64,000 nucleotides of DNA. Source: Eutreptiella sp. 'Long Island Sound 2002' (lineage: Eukaryota; Euglenozoa; Euglenophyceae; Eutreptiales; Eutreptiaceae). Shown in pieces: positions 13,401-27,435 of the stretch. The number at the start of each line of letters is the position of its first letter. The stretch's first letter is position 1. A program made the translations under genes and the position numbers. Where the stretch lies: NCBI GenBank assembly GCA_964036045.1, contig OZ038395.1, positions 3,064,410 through 3,128,409 on the forward strand, read 5' to 3'. The notes below the pieces were generated by a model. It saw only the letters and a list, made by a program, of their open reading frames with translations. It searched no databases and was not told the DNA's origin.

Positions 13401-16400
13401 ACATGTTCCGGAAGCGCCGGAATATGTTCCGGAAGCGCCGGAACATGTTCCGGAAGCGCCGGAATATGTTCCGGAAGCGCCGGAACATGTTCCGGAAGCA
13501 CCGGAACATGTTCCGGAAGGACCGGAACATGTTCCGGAGGCACCGGAACATGTTCCGCAAGCACCGGAACATGTTCCGGAATCGCCGGAACATGTTCCGG
13601 AGGCACCGGAACATGTTCCGGAAGGACCGGAACATGTTCCGGAAGCGCCGGAAATTGTTCCGGAAGCGCCGGAAATTGTTCCGGAAGCACCGGAACATGT
13701 TCCGGAAGCACCGGAACATGTTCGGGAAGCGCCGGAACATGTTCCGGAAGGACCGGAACATGTTCCGGAAGCGCCGGAACATTTTCCGGAAGCACCGGAA
13801 CATGTTCCGGAAGGACCGGAACATGTTCTGGAAGCGCCGGAACATGTTCCGGAAGCGCCGGAACATGTTCGGGAAGCACCGGAACATGTTCCGGAAGGAC
13901 CGGAACATGTTCCGGAAGCACCGGAACATGTTCGGGAAGCAGCGGAACATGTTCCGGAAGCACCGGAACATGTTCGGGAAGCACCGGAACATGTTCCGGA
14001 AGGACCGGAACATGTTCCGGAAGCGCCGGAACATGTTCCGGAAGCGCCGGAACATGTTCCGGAAGGACCGGAACATGTTCCGGAAGCACCGGAACATGTT
14101 CCGGAAGCACCGGAACATGTTCCGGAAGCACCGGAACATGTTCCGCAAGCACCGGAACATGTTCCGGAAGCTCCGGAACATGTTTCAGAATCGCCGGAAC
14201 ATGTTCCGGAGGTACCGCAACATGTTCCGGAAGCGCCGGAACATGTTCCGGAAGCACCGGAACATGTTGTGGAAGCACCGGAACATGTTCCGGAAGCGCC
14301 GGAACATGTTCCGGAAGCACCGGAACATGTTCCGGCGATTCCGGAACATGTTTCGGAAGCACCGGAACATGTTCCGGAAGCCCCGGAACATGTTCCGGAA
14401 GCCCCGGAACATGTTCCGGAAGCGCCGGAACATGTTCGGGAAGCGCCGGAACATGTTCTGGAAGCACCGGAACATGTTCCGGAAGCACCGGAACATGTTC
14501 CGGAAGGACCGGAACATGTTCCCGAAGGACCGGTACATATTCCGGAAGCGCCGGAACATGTTCCGGAGGGACCGGAACATGTTCCGGAAGCGCCGGAACA
14601 TGCTCCGGAAGGACCGGAACATGTTCCGGAAGCACCGGAACATGTTCCGGAAGCACCGGAACATGTTCCGGAAGCGCCGGATCATGTTCCGGAAGCGCCG
14701 GAACATGTTCCGGAACATGTTCCGGAAGGACCGGAACATGTTCCGGAAGCGCTGGAACATGTTCCGGAAGCACCGGAACATGTTCCGGAAGCGCCGGATC
14801 ATGTTCCGGAAGCACCGGAACATGTTCCGGAAGCGCCGGAACATGTTCCGGAAGCGCCGGAACATGTTCCGGAAGCGCCGGAGCATGTTCCGGAAGCACC
14901 GGAACATGTTCCGGAAGGACCGGAACATGTTCCGGAAGCACCGGAACATGTTCCGGAAGCACCGGAACATGTTCCGGAAGGACCGGAACATGTTCCGGAA
15001 GTACCGGAACATGTTCCGGAAGCACCGGAACATGTTCCGGAAGCACCGGAACATGTTCCGGAAGCGCCGGAACGTGTTCCGGAAGCACCGGAACATGCTC
15101 CGGAAGGACCGCAACATGTTCCGGAAGGACCGGAACATGTTCCGGAAGGACCGGAACATGTTCCGGAAGGACCGCAACATGTTCCGGAAGCGCCAGATCA
15201 TGTTACGGAAGCGCCGGAACATGCTCCGGAAGCACCGGAACATGTTCCGGAAGCGCCGGAACATGTTCCGGAAGGACCGCAACATGTTCCGGAAGCGCCG
15301 GATCATGTTCCGGAAGCGCCGGAACATGATCCGGAAGCGCCGGAACATGTTCCGGAAGCGCCGGAACATGTTCCGGAAGCACCGGAACATGTTCCGGAAG
15401 GACCGCAACATGTTCCGGAAGCGCCAGATCATGTTACGGAAGCGCCGGAACATGTTCCGGAAGGACCGGAACATGTTCCGGAAGCGCCGGAACATGTTCC
15501 GGAAGGACCGCAACATGTTCCGGAAGCGCCGGAACATGTTCCGGAAGCACCTGAACATGTTCCGGAAGCACCGGAACATGTTCCGGAAGGACCGCAACAT
15601 GTTCCGGAAGCGCCGGAACATGTTCCGGAAGCAACGGAACATGTTCCGGAAGGACCGGAACATGTTCCGGAAGCGCCGGAACATGTTCCGGAAGGACCGG
15701 AACATGTTCCGGAAGTACCGGAACATGTTCCGGAAGCACCGGAACATGTTCCGGAAGGACCGCAACATGTTCCGGAAGCGCCAGATCATGTTACGGAAGC
15801 GCCGGAACATGTTCCGGAAGGACCGGAACATGTTCCGGAAGCGCCGGAACATGTTCCGGAAGCGCCGGAACATGTTCCGGAAGGACCGCAACATGTTCCG
15901 GAAGCGCCGGATCATGTTCCGGAAGCGCCGGAACATGCTCCGGAAGCACCGGAACATGTTCCGGAAGCGCCGGAACATGTTCCGGAAGCACCGGAACATG
16001 TTCCGGAAGGACCGCAACATGTTCCGGAAGCGCCAGATCATGTTACGGAAGCGCCGGAACATGTTCCGGAAGCGCCGGAACATGTTCCGGAAGCACCGGA
16101 ACATGTTCGGGAAGCGCCGGAACATGTTCCGGAAGGACCGGAACATGTTCCGGAAGCGCCGGAACATGTTTCGGAAGCGCCGGATCATGTTCCGGAAGCA
16201 CCGGAACATGTTCCGGAAGCGCCGGAACATGTTCCGGAAGCACCTGAACATGTTCCGGAAGCACCGGAACATGTTCCGGAAGCGCCGGAACGTGTTCCGG
16301 AAGCACCGGAACATGTTCCGGAAGGACCGCAACATGTTCCGGAAGGACCGGAACATGTTCCGGAAGCGCCGGAACATGTTCCGGAAGCGCCGGAACATGC

Positions 16401-16852
16401 TCCGGAAGCACCGGAACATGTTCCGGAAGCGCCGGAACATGTTCCGGAAGGACCGCAACATGTTCCAGAAGCGCCGGATCATGTTCCGGAAGCGCCGGAA
16501 CATGTTCCGGAAGCGCCGGAACATGCTCCGGAAGCACCGGAACATGTTCCGGAAGCGCCGGAACATGTTCCGGAAGCACCGGAACATGTTCCGGAAGGAC
16601 CGCAACATGTTCCGGAAGCGCCAGATCATGTTACGGAAGCGCCGGAACATGTTCCGGAAGGACCGGAACATGTTCCGGAAGCGCCGGAACATGTTCCGGA
16701 AGCGCCGGAACATGTTCCGGAAGGACCGCAACATGTTCCGGAAGCGCCGGATCATGTTCCGGAAGCGCCGGAACATGCTCCGGAAGCACCGGAACATGTT
16801 CCGGAAGCGCCGGAACATGTTCCGGAAGCACCGGAACATGTTCCGGAAGGAC
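10163..16852. repeat. 10,162-bp-offset segmental duplication, copy B
   Basis: This copy is collinear with 1-6690. At about 16852 the match to copy A stops. Copy B does not go on to the sequence following 6690, but re-enters a spacer order like that after about 5860 (rare TTACGG unit, then CGGGAAGCG). This looks like a junction made by unequal exchange rather than random decay. Confidence 0.83.
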
Positions 16853-18879
16853 CGCAACATGTTCCGGAAGCGCCAGATCATGTTACGGAAGCGCCGGAAC
16901 ATGTTCCGGAAGCGCCGGAACATGTTCCGGAAGCACCGGAACATGTTCGGGAAGCGCCGGAACATGTTCCGGAAGGACCGGAACATGTTTCGGAAGCGCC
17001 GGATCATGTTCCGGAAGCACCGGAACATGTTCCGGAAGCGCCGGAACATGTTCCGGAAGCACCTGAACATGTTCCGGAAGCACCTGAACATGTTCCGGAA
17101 GCACCGGAACATGTTCCGGAAGCACCGGAACATGTTCTGGAAGCGCGGGAACATGTTCCGGAAGCACCGGAACATGTTCCGGAAGCACCGGAACATGTTC
17201 TGGAAGCGCCGGAACATGTTCCGGAAGCGCCGGATCATGTTCCGGAAGGACCGCAACATGTTCCGGAAGGACCGGAACATGTTCCGGTGCTTCCGGAACA
17301 TGTTCCGGAAGCGCCAGAACATGTTCCGGAAGCACCGGAACATGTTCCGGAAGTACCGGAACATGTTCCGGAAGCACCGGAACATGTTTCGGAAGCGCCG
17401 GATCATGTTCCGGAAGCACCGGAACATGTTCCGGAAGCGCCGGAACATGTTCCGGAAGCACCGGAACATGTTTCGGAAGCACCGGAACATGTTCCGGAAG
17501 CGCCGGAACATGTTCCGGAAGCGCCGGAACATGTTCCGGAAGCACCGGAACATGTTCCGGAAGTACCGGAACACGTTCCGGAGGCACCGGAACGTGTTCC
17601 GGAAGGACCGGAACATGTTTCGGAAGCACCGGAACATGTTCCGGAAGCGCGGGAACATGTTCCGGAAGCACCGGAACATGTTCCGGAAGCGCCAGAACAT
17701 GTTCCGGAAGCACCGGAACATGTTCCGGAAGGACCGGAACGTGTTCCGGAAGGACCGCATTATGTTCCGGAAGCGCCGGAACATGTTCCGGAAGCACCGG
17801 AACATGTTCCGGAAGGACCGCAACATGTTCCGGAAGCGCCAGATCATGTTACGGAAGCGCCGGAACATGTTCCGGAAGCGCCGGAACATGTTCCGGAAGC
17901 ACCGGAACATGTTCGGGAAGCGCCGGAACATGTTCCGGAAGGACCGGAACATGTTCCGGAAGCGCCGGAACATGTTTCGGAAGCGCCGGATCATGTTCCG
18001 GAAGCACCGGAACATGTTCCGGAAGCGCCGGAACATGTTCCGGAAGCACCTGAACATGTTCCGGAAGCACCTGAACATGTTCCGGAAGCACCGGAACATG
18101 TTCCGGAAGCACCGGAACATGTTCCGGAAGCGCGGGAACATGTTCCGGAAGCACCGGAACATGTTCCGGAAGCGCGGGAACATGTTCCGGAAGCACCGGA
18201 ACATGTTCCGGAAGCACCGGAACATGTTCCGGAAGCGCCGGAACATGTTCCGGAAGTACCGGAACATGTTCCGGAAGCGCCGGAACATGTTTCGGAAGCG
18301 CCGGATCATGTTCCGGAAGCACCGGAACATGTTCCGGAAGCGCCGGAACATGTTCCGGAAGCACCGGAACATGTTCCGGAAGAGCACCGGAACATGTTCC
18401 GGAAGGACCGGAACATGTTCCGGAAGCACCGGAACATGTTCCGGAAGTACCGGAACACGTTCCGGAGGCACCGGAACGTGTTCCGGAAGGACCGGAACAT
18501 GTTTCGGAAGCACCGGAACATGTTCCGGAAGCGCGGGAACATGTTCCGGAAGCACCGGAACATGTTCCGGAAGCGCCAGAACATGTTCCGGAAGCACCGG
18601 AACATGTTCCGGAAGGACCGCAACATGTTCCGGAAGGACCGCATTATGTTCCGGAAGCGCCGGAACATGTTCCGGAAGCACCGGAACATGTTCCGGAAGG
18701 ACCGGAACATGTTCCGGAGGCGCCGGAACATGTTCCGGAAGCACCGGAACATGTTCCGGAAGGACCGGAACATGTTCCGGAAGCACCGGAACATGTTCCG
18801 GAAGCGCCGGAACATGTTCCGGAAGCACCGGAACGTGTTCCGGAAGCGCCAGAACATGTTTCGGAAGCACCGGAACATG

Positions 18880-19300
18880 TTCCGGAAGGACCAGAACATG
18901 TTCCAGAAGGGGCGGAACATGTTCCGGAAGCACCGGAACATGTTCCGGAAGCGCCGGAACATGTTCCGGAAGCACCGGAACATGTTCCGGAAGGACCGGA
19001 ACATGTTCCGGAAGCACCGGAACATGTTCCGTAGGCACCGGAACATGTTCCGGAAGCACTGGAACATGTTCCGGAAGCGCCGGAACATGTTCCGGAAGCG
19101 CCGGAACATGTTCCGGAAGCACCGGAACGTGTTCCGGAAGCGCCAGAACATGTTTCGGAAGCACCGGAACATGTTCCGGAAGGACCAGAACATGTTCCAG
19201 AAGGGGCGGAACATGTTCCGGAAGCACCGGAACATGTTCCGGAAGCGCCGGAACATGTTCCGGAAGCACCGGAACATGTTCCGGAAGGACCGGAACATGT
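18880..19300. repeat. 294-bp local duplication with GAAGGGGCGG landmark
   Basis: The units CCAGAACATG and CCAGAAGGGGCGG occur at about 18890-18915 and again 294 bp (14 units) later. The surrounding spacer order is shared. The same AAGGGG spacer is found at about 21175, 21535, 23525, 23715 and 23885, marking further copies downstream. Confidence 0.7.
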
Positions 19301-19302
19301 TC

Positions 19303-22300
19303 CGCAAGGACCGGAACATGTTCCGGAAGCACCGGAACATGTTCCGGAAGCGCCGGAACATGTTCCGGAAGGACCGGAACATGTTCCGGAAGCACTGGAA
19401 CATGTTCCGGAAGCGCCGGAACATGTTCCGGAAGCGCCGGAACATGTTCCGGAAGGACCGGAACATGTTCGGGAAGGACCGGAACATGTTCCGGAAGCAC
19501 CGGAGCATGTTCCGGAAGCGCCGGAACATGTTCCGGAAGCGCCGGAATATGTTCCGGAAGGACCGGAACATGTTCCGGAAGCGCCGGAACATGCTCCGGA
19601 AGGACCGGAACATGTTCCGAGAGCGCCGGAACATGTTCTGGAAGCGCCGGATCATGTTCCGGAAGGACCGGAACATGTTTCGGAAGCGCCGGAACATGTT
19701 CCGGAAGCGCCGGAACATGTTCCGGAAGCACCGGAACATGTTCCGGAAGGACCGGAACATGTTCCGGAGGCACCGGAACATGTTCCGCAAGCACCGGAAC
19801 ATGTTCCGGAGGCACCGGAACATGTTCCGGAGGCACCGGAACATGTTCCGGAAGCGCCGGAACATGTTCCGGAATCGCCGGGACATGTTCCGGAGGCACC
19901 GGAACATGTTCCGGAAGGACCGGAACATGTTCCGGAAGCACCGGATCATGTTCCGGAAGCGCCGGAACATGTTCCGGAAGCACCGGAACATGTTCGGGAA
20001 GCGCCGGAACATGTTCCGGAAGGACCGGAACATGTTCCGGAAGCGCCGGAACATGTCCCGGAAGCGCCAGAACATGTTCCGGAAGCACCGGAACATGTTC
20101 CGGAAGCACCGGAACATGTTCCGGAAGCACCGGCACATGTTCCGGAAGGACCGGAACATGTTCCGGAAGCGCCGGAACATGTTCCGGAAGGACCGGAACA
20201 TGTTCCGGAAGGACCGCAACATGTTCCGGAAGGACCGCAACATGTTCCGGAAGGACCGCAACATGTTCCGGAAGGACCGCAACATGTTCCGGAAGGACCG
20301 GAACATGTTCCGGCGCTTCCGGAACATGTTCCGCAAGCACCGGAACATGTTCCGGAAGCGCCGGAACATGTTCCGCAAGCGCCGGAACATGTTCCGGAAG
20401 CGCCGGAACATGTTCCGGAAGCACCGGAACATGTTCCGGAAGCGCCGGAACATGTTCCGGAAGGGCCGGAACATGTTCCGGAAGGACCGGAACATGTTCC
20501 GGAAGGACCGCAACATGTTCCGGAAGGACCGCAACATGTTCCGGAAGGACCGGAACACGTTCCGGAAGGACCGGAACATGTTCCGGAAGGACCGGAACAT
20601 GTTCCGGAAGGACCGCATTATGTTCCGGAAGCGCCGGAACATGTTCCGGAAGCACCGGAACATGTTCCGGAAGGACCGCAACATGTTCCGGAAGCGCCGG
20701 ATCATGTTCCAGAAGCGCCGGAACATGTTCCGGAAGCGCCGGAACATGTTCCGGGAGCGCCGGAACATGTTCCGGAAGCGCCGGAACATGTTCCGGGAGC
20801 GCCGGAACATGTTCCGGAAGCACCGGAACATGTTCCGGAAGGACCGCAACATGTTCCGGAAGCACCGGAACATGTTCCGGAAGCACCGGAACATATTACG
20901 GAAGCGCCGGAACATGTTCCGGAAGGACCGCAACATGTTCCGGAAGGACCGCAACATGTTCCGGAAGCGTCGGATCATGTTCCGGAAGCGCTTGAACATG
21001 TTCCGGAAGCGCCGGAACATGTTCCGGAAGCACCGGAACATGTTCCGGAAGGACCGGAACATGTTCCGGAAGCGCCGGATCATGTTCCGGAAGCACCTGA
21101 ACATGTTCCGGAAGCGCCGGAACATGTTTCGGAAGCACCGGAACATGTTCCGGAAGGACCGGAACATGTTCCGGAAGGGGCGGAACATGTTCCGGAAGCA
21201 CCGGAACATGTTCCGGAAGCGCCGGAACATTTTCCGGAAGCACCGGAACATGTTCCAGAAGGACCGGAACATGTTCCGGAAGCACCGGAACATGTTCCGG
21301 AGGCACCGGAACATGTTTCGGAAGCACCGGAACATGTTCCGGAAGGACCGGAACATGTTCCGGAAGGGGCGGAACATGTTCCGGAAGTACCGGAACATGT
21401 TCCGGAAGCGCCCGAACATGTTCCAGAAGGACCGGAACATGTTCCGGAAGCACCGGAACATGTTCCGGAGGCACCGGAACATGTTTCGGAAGCACCGGAA
21501 CATGTTCCGGAAGGACCGGAACATGTTCCGGAAGGGGCGGAACATGTTCCGGAAGCACCGGAACATGTTCCGGAAGCGCCGGAACATGTTCCGGAAGCAC
21601 CGGAACATGTTCCGGAAGGACCGGAACATGTTCCGCAAGGACCGGAACATGTTCCGGAAGCACTGGAACATGTTCCGGAAGCGCCGGAACATGTTCCGGA
21701 AGGACCGGAACATGTTCCGGAAGCACTGGAACATGTTCCGGAAGCGCCGGAACATGTTCCGGAAGCGCCGGAACATGTTCCGGAAGGACCGGAACATGTT
21801 CGGGAAGGACCGGAACATGTTCCGGAAGCACCGGAGCATGTTCCGGAAGCGCCGGAACATGTTCCGGAAGCGCCGGAATATGTTCCGGAAGGACCGGAAC
21901 ATGTTCCGGAAGCGCCGGAACATGCTCCGGAAGGACCGGAACATGTTCCGAAAGCGCCGGAACATGTTCTGGAAGCGCCGGATCATGTTCCGGAAGGACC
22001 GGAACATGTTTCGGAAGCGCCGGAACATGTTCCGGAAGCGCCGGAACATGTTCCGGAAGCACCGGAACATGTTCCGGAAGGACCGGAACATGTTCCGGAG
22101 GCACCGGAACATGTTCCGCAAGCACCGGAACATGTTCCGGAGGCACCGGAACATGTTCCGGAGGCACCGGAACATGTTCCGGAAGCGCCGGAACATGTTC
22201 CGGAATCGCCGGAACATGTTCCGGAGGCACCGGAACATGTTCCGGAAGGACCGGAACATGTTCCGGAAGCACCGGATCATGTTCCGGAAGCGCCGGAACA

Positions 22301-25300
22301 TGTTCCGGAAGCACCGGAACATGTTCGGGAAGCGCCGGAACATGTTCCGGAAGGACCGGAACATGTTCCGGAAGGACCGGAACATGTTCCGGAAGCGCCG
22401 GAACATGTCCCGGAAGCGCCAGAACATGTTCCGGAAGCACCGGAACATGTTCCGGAAGCACCGGAACATGTTCCGGAAGCACCGGCACATGTTCCGGAAG
22501 GACCGGAACATGTTCCGGAAGCGCCGGAACATGTTCCGGAAGGACCGGAACATGTTCCGGAAGGACCGCAACATGTTCCGGAAGGACCGCAACATGTTCC
22601 GGAAGGACCGCAACATGTTCCGGAAGGACCGCAACATGTTCCGGAAGGACCGGAACATGTTCCGGCGCTTCCGGAACATGTTCCGCAAGCACCGGAACAT
22701 GTTCCGGAAGCGCCGGAACATGTTCCGCAAGCGCCGGAACATGTTCCGGAAGCGCCGGAACATGTTCCGGAAGCACCGGAACATGTTCCGGAAGCGCCGG
22801 AACATGTTCCGGAAGGGCCGGAACATGTTCTGGAAGGACCGGAACATGTTCCGGAAGGACCGCAACATGTTCCGGAAGGACCGCAACATGTTCCGGAAGG
22901 ACCGGAACATGTTCCGGAAGGACCGGAACATGTTCCGGAAGGACCGGAACATGTTCCGGAAGGACCGCATTATGTTCCGGAAGCGCCGGAACATGTTCCG
23001 GAAGCACCGGAACATGTTCCGGAAGGACCGCAACATGTTCCGGAAGCGCCGGATCATGTTCCAGAAGCGCCGGAACATGTTCCGGAAGCGCCGGAACATG
23101 TTCCGGGAGCGCCGGAACATGTTCCGGAAGTGCCGGAACATGTTCCGGGAGCGCCGGAACATGTTCCGGAAGCACCGGAACATGTTCCGGAAGGACCGCA
23201 ACATGTTCCGGAAGCACCGGAACATGTTCCGAAAGCACCGGAACATATTCCGGAAGCGCCGGAACATGTTCCGGAAGGACCGCAACATGTTCCGGAAGGA
23301 CCGCAACATGTTCCGGAAGCGTCGGATCATGTTCCGGAAGCGCCGGAACATGTTCCGGAAGCGCCGGAACATGTTCCGGAAGCACCGGAACATGTTCCGG
23401 AAGGACCGGAACATGTTCCGGAAGCGCCGGATCATGTTCCGGAAGCACCTGAACATGTTCCGGAAGCGCCGGAACATGTTTCGGAAGCACCGGAACATGT
23501 TCCGGAAGGACCGGAACATGTTCCGGAAGGGGCGGAACATGTTCCGGAAGCACCGGAACATGTTCCGGAAGCGCCGGAACATTTTCCGGAAGCACCGGAA
23601 CATGTTCCAGAAGGACCGGAACATGTTCCGGAAGCACCGGAACATGTTCCGGAGGCACCGGAACATGTTTCGGAAGCACCGGAACATGTTCCGGAAGGAC
23701 CGGAACATGTTCCGGAAGGGGCGGAACATGTTCCGGAAGTACCGGAACATGTTCCGGAAGCGCCCGAACATGTTCCAGAAGGACCGGAACATGTTCCGGA
23801 AGCACCGGAACATGTTCCGGAGGCACCGGAACATGTTTCGGAAGCACCGGAACATGTTCCGGAAGGACCGGAACATGTTCCGGAAGGGGCGGATCATGTT
23901 CCGGAAGCACCGGAACATGTTCCGGAAGCGCCCGAACATGTTCTGGAAGCACCCGAACATGTTCCAGAAGGACCGGAACATGTTCCGGAAGCACCGGAAC
24001 ATGTTCCGGAAGCACCGGAACATGTTCCGGAGGCACCGGAACATGTTACGGAAGCGCCGGAACATGTTCCGGAAGGACCGGAACATGTTCCGGAAGCACC
24101 GGAACATGTTCCGGAAGCGCCGGAACATGTTCCGGAAGCGCCGGATCATGGTCCGGAAGCGCCGGAACATGTTCCGGAAGGACTGGAACATGTTCGGGAA
24201 GGACCGGAACATGTTCCGGAAGCACCGGAGCATGTTCCGGAAGCGCCGGAACATGTTCCGGAAGCGCCGGAATATGTTCCGGAAGGACCGGAACATGTTC
24301 CGGAAGCGCCGGAACATGCTCCGGAAGGACCGGAACATGTTCCGAAAGCGCCGGAACATGTTCCGGAAGCACCGGAACATGTTCCGGAAGCGCCGGATCA
24401 TGTTCCGGAAGCACCGGAACATGTTCCGGAAGCGCCGGAACATGTTCCGGAAGCGCCGGAACATGTTCCGGAAGCACCGGAACATGTTCCGGAAGGACCG
24501 GAACATGTTCTGGAGGCACCGGAACATGTTCCGCAAGCACCGGAACATGTTCCGGAGGCACCGGAACATGTTCCGGAGGCACCGGAACATGTTCCGCAGG
24601 CACCGGAACATGTTCGGGAAGCGCCGGAACATGTTCCGGAATCGCCGGAACATGTTCCGGAGGCAGCGGGAAATGTTCCGGAAGGACCGGAACATGCTCC
24701 GGAAGCGCCGGAACATGTTCTGGAAGCGCCGGAACATGTTCCGGAAGCACCGGAACATGTTCCGGAAGCACGGGAACATGTTCCGGCAGCGCCGGAACAT
24801 GTTCCGGAAGCACCGGAACATGTTCGGGAAGCGCCGGAACATGTTCCGGAAGGACCGGAACATGTTCCGGAAGCGCCGGAACATGTCCCGGAAGCGCCAG
24901 AACATGTTCTGGAAGCACCGGAACATGTTCCGGAAGCACCGGAACATGTTCCGGAAGCACCGGCACATGTTCCGGAAGGACCAGAACATGTTCCGGAAGC
25001 GCCGGAACATGTTCCGGAAGGACCGGAACATGTTCCGGAAGGACCGCAACATGTTCCGGAAGGACCGCAACATGTTCCGGAAGGACCGCAACATGTTCCA
25101 GAAGGACCGCAACATGTTCCGGAAGGACCGGAACATGTTCCGGAAGGACCGGTACATGTTCCGGCGCTTCCGGAACATGTTCCGGAAGCACCGGAACATG
25201 TTCCGGAAGCGCCGGAACATGTTCCGGAAGCACCGGAACATGTTCCGGAAGGGCCGGAACATGTTCCGGAAGGACCGGAACATGTTCCGGAAGGACCGCA

Positions 25301-25500
25301 ACATGTTCCGGAAGGACCGCAACATGTTCCGGAAGGACCGCAACATGTTCCGGAAGGACCGGAACACGTTCCGGAAGGACCGGAACATGTTCCGGAAGCG
25401 CCGGAACATGTTCCGGAAGCACTGGAACATGTTCCGGAAGCGCCGGAACATGTTCCGGAAGCGCCGGAACATGTTCCGGAAGTGCCGGAACATGTTCCGG
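19303..25500. repeat. Higher-order repeat of about 2.33-2.5 kb, three copies
   Basis: The variant CGCAAGGACC lies at 19303 and 21634 (offset 2,331 bp, 111 units). The CCGGAGCATG unit lies at 19501, 21832 and 24226 (offsets 2,331 and 2,394). The inverted CGCTT spacer lies at 20311, 22663 and 25162 (offsets 2,352 and 2,499). All offsets are exact multiples of 21, so the copies differ by gain or loss of whole units. The third copy is the most rearranged and contains a composite unit at 25702-25726 (CCGGAACATGTGGAATATG and so on). Confidence 0.82.
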
Positions 25501-27414
25501 AAGCACCGGAACATGATCCGGAAGCCCCGGATCATGTTCCGGAAGCACCGGAACATGTTCCGGAAGCGCCGGAACATGTTCCGGAAGCACCGGAACATGT
25601 TCCGGAAGCACCGGAACATCTTCCGGAAGGACCGCAACATGTTCCGGAAGCACCGGAACATGTTCCGGAGGCGCCGGAACATGTTCCGGAAGCGCCGGAA
25701 CATGTGGAATATGTTCCGGAAGCGCCCGAACATGTTCCGGAAGCACCGGAACATGTTCCGGAAGGACCGCAACATGTTCCGGAAGCGCCGGATCATGTTC
25801 CGGAAGCGCCGGAACATGTTCCGGAAGCGCCGGAACGTGTTCCGGAAGCACCGGAACATGTTCCGGAAGCGCCGGAACATGTTCCGGAAGCACCGGAACA
25901 TGTTCCGGAAGCGCCGGAACATGTTCCGGAAGCACCGGAACATGTTCCGGAAGGACCGCAACATGTTCCGGAAGCGCCAGATCATTTTACGGAAGCGCCG
26001 GAACATGTTCCGGAAGCGCCGGCACATCTTCCGGAAGCGCGGGAACATGTTCCGGAAGGACCGGAACATGTTCCGCAAGCGCCGGAACATGTTCCGGAAG
26101 CGCCGGATCATGTTCTGGAAGCACGGGAACATGTTCCGGGAGCGCCGGAACATGTTCCGGAAGCACCGGAACATGTTCCGGAAGCACCTGAACATGTTCC
26201 GGAAGCACCGGAACGTGTTCCGGAAGCACCGGAACATGTTCCGGAAGCACCGGACCATGTTCCGGAAGCACCGGAACATGTTCCGGAAGCACCGGAACAT
26301 GTTCCGGAAGCGCCGGAGCATGTTCCGGAAAGGCCGGAACACGTTCCCGAGGCACCGGAACATGTTCCGGAAGGACCGGAACATGTTCCGGAAGCGCCAG
26401 AACATGTTCCGGAAGCACCGGAACATGTTCCGGAAGGACCGGAACATGTTCCGGAAGTACCGGAACATGTTCCGGAAGCACCGGAACATGCTCCGGAAGC
26501 ACCGGAACATGTTCTGGAAGCGCCCGAACATGTTCCGGAAGCACCGGAACATGTTCCGGAAGGACCGCAACATGTTCCGGAAGGACCGGAACATGTTCCG
26601 GAAGCGCCGGAACATGTTCCGGAAGCGCCGGAACATGTTCCGGAAGGACCGCAACATGTTCCGGAAGCGCCAGATCATGTTACGGAAGCGCCGGAACATG
26701 TTCCGGAAGCGCCGGAACATATTCCGGAAGCACCGGAAAATGTTCCGGAAGCGCCGGAACATGTTCCAGAAGGACCGGAACATGTTCCGGAAGCGCCGGA
26801 ACATGTTTCGGAAGCGCCGGAACATGTTCCGGAAGCACCGGAACATGTTCCGGAAGCGCCGGAACATGTTCCGGAAGCACCGGAACATGTTCCGGAAGCA
26901 CCGGAACATGTTCCAGAAGCACCGGAACATCTTCCGGAAGCACCGGAACATGTTCCGGAAGCACCGGAACATCTTCCGGAAGCACCGGAACATGTTCCGG
27001 AAGCAACGGAACATGTTCCGGAAGGACCGGAACATGTTCCGGAAGCGCCAGAACATGTTCCGGAAGCACCGGAACATGTTCCAGAAGGACCGGAACATGT
27101 TCCGGAAGTACCGGAACATGTTCCGGAAGCACCGGAACATGTTCCGGAAGCGCCGGAACATGTTCCGGAAGCGCCGGAACATGTTCCGGAAGCACCGGAA
27201 CATGTTCCGGAAGCACCGGAACATGTTCCGGAAGCGCCGGAACATGTTCCGGAAAGGCCGAAACACGTTCCGGAGGCACCGGAACATGTTCCGGAAGCGC
27301 CGGAACATGTTCCGGAAGGACCGGAACATGTTCTGGAAGGACCGGAACATGTTCCGGAAGCACCGGAACATGTTCCGGAAGCACCGGAACATGTTTCGGA
27401 AGCAACGGAACATG

Positions 27415-27435
27415 TTCCGGAAGAAATGTTCCGGA
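27415..27435. repeat. Truncated satellite unit (CCGGAAGAAATG)
   Basis: A unit is shortened by deletion so that AAG of a spacer joins AAATGTTCCGG of the next core. Comparable truncations are at 43189 (one base lost), 47566 and 53479 (AAGCG joined directly to AACATG), and 61998-62004 (CATGT joined to CAAGGA). These sub-unit changes shift the reading frame of any hypothetical translation. Confidence 0.8.
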
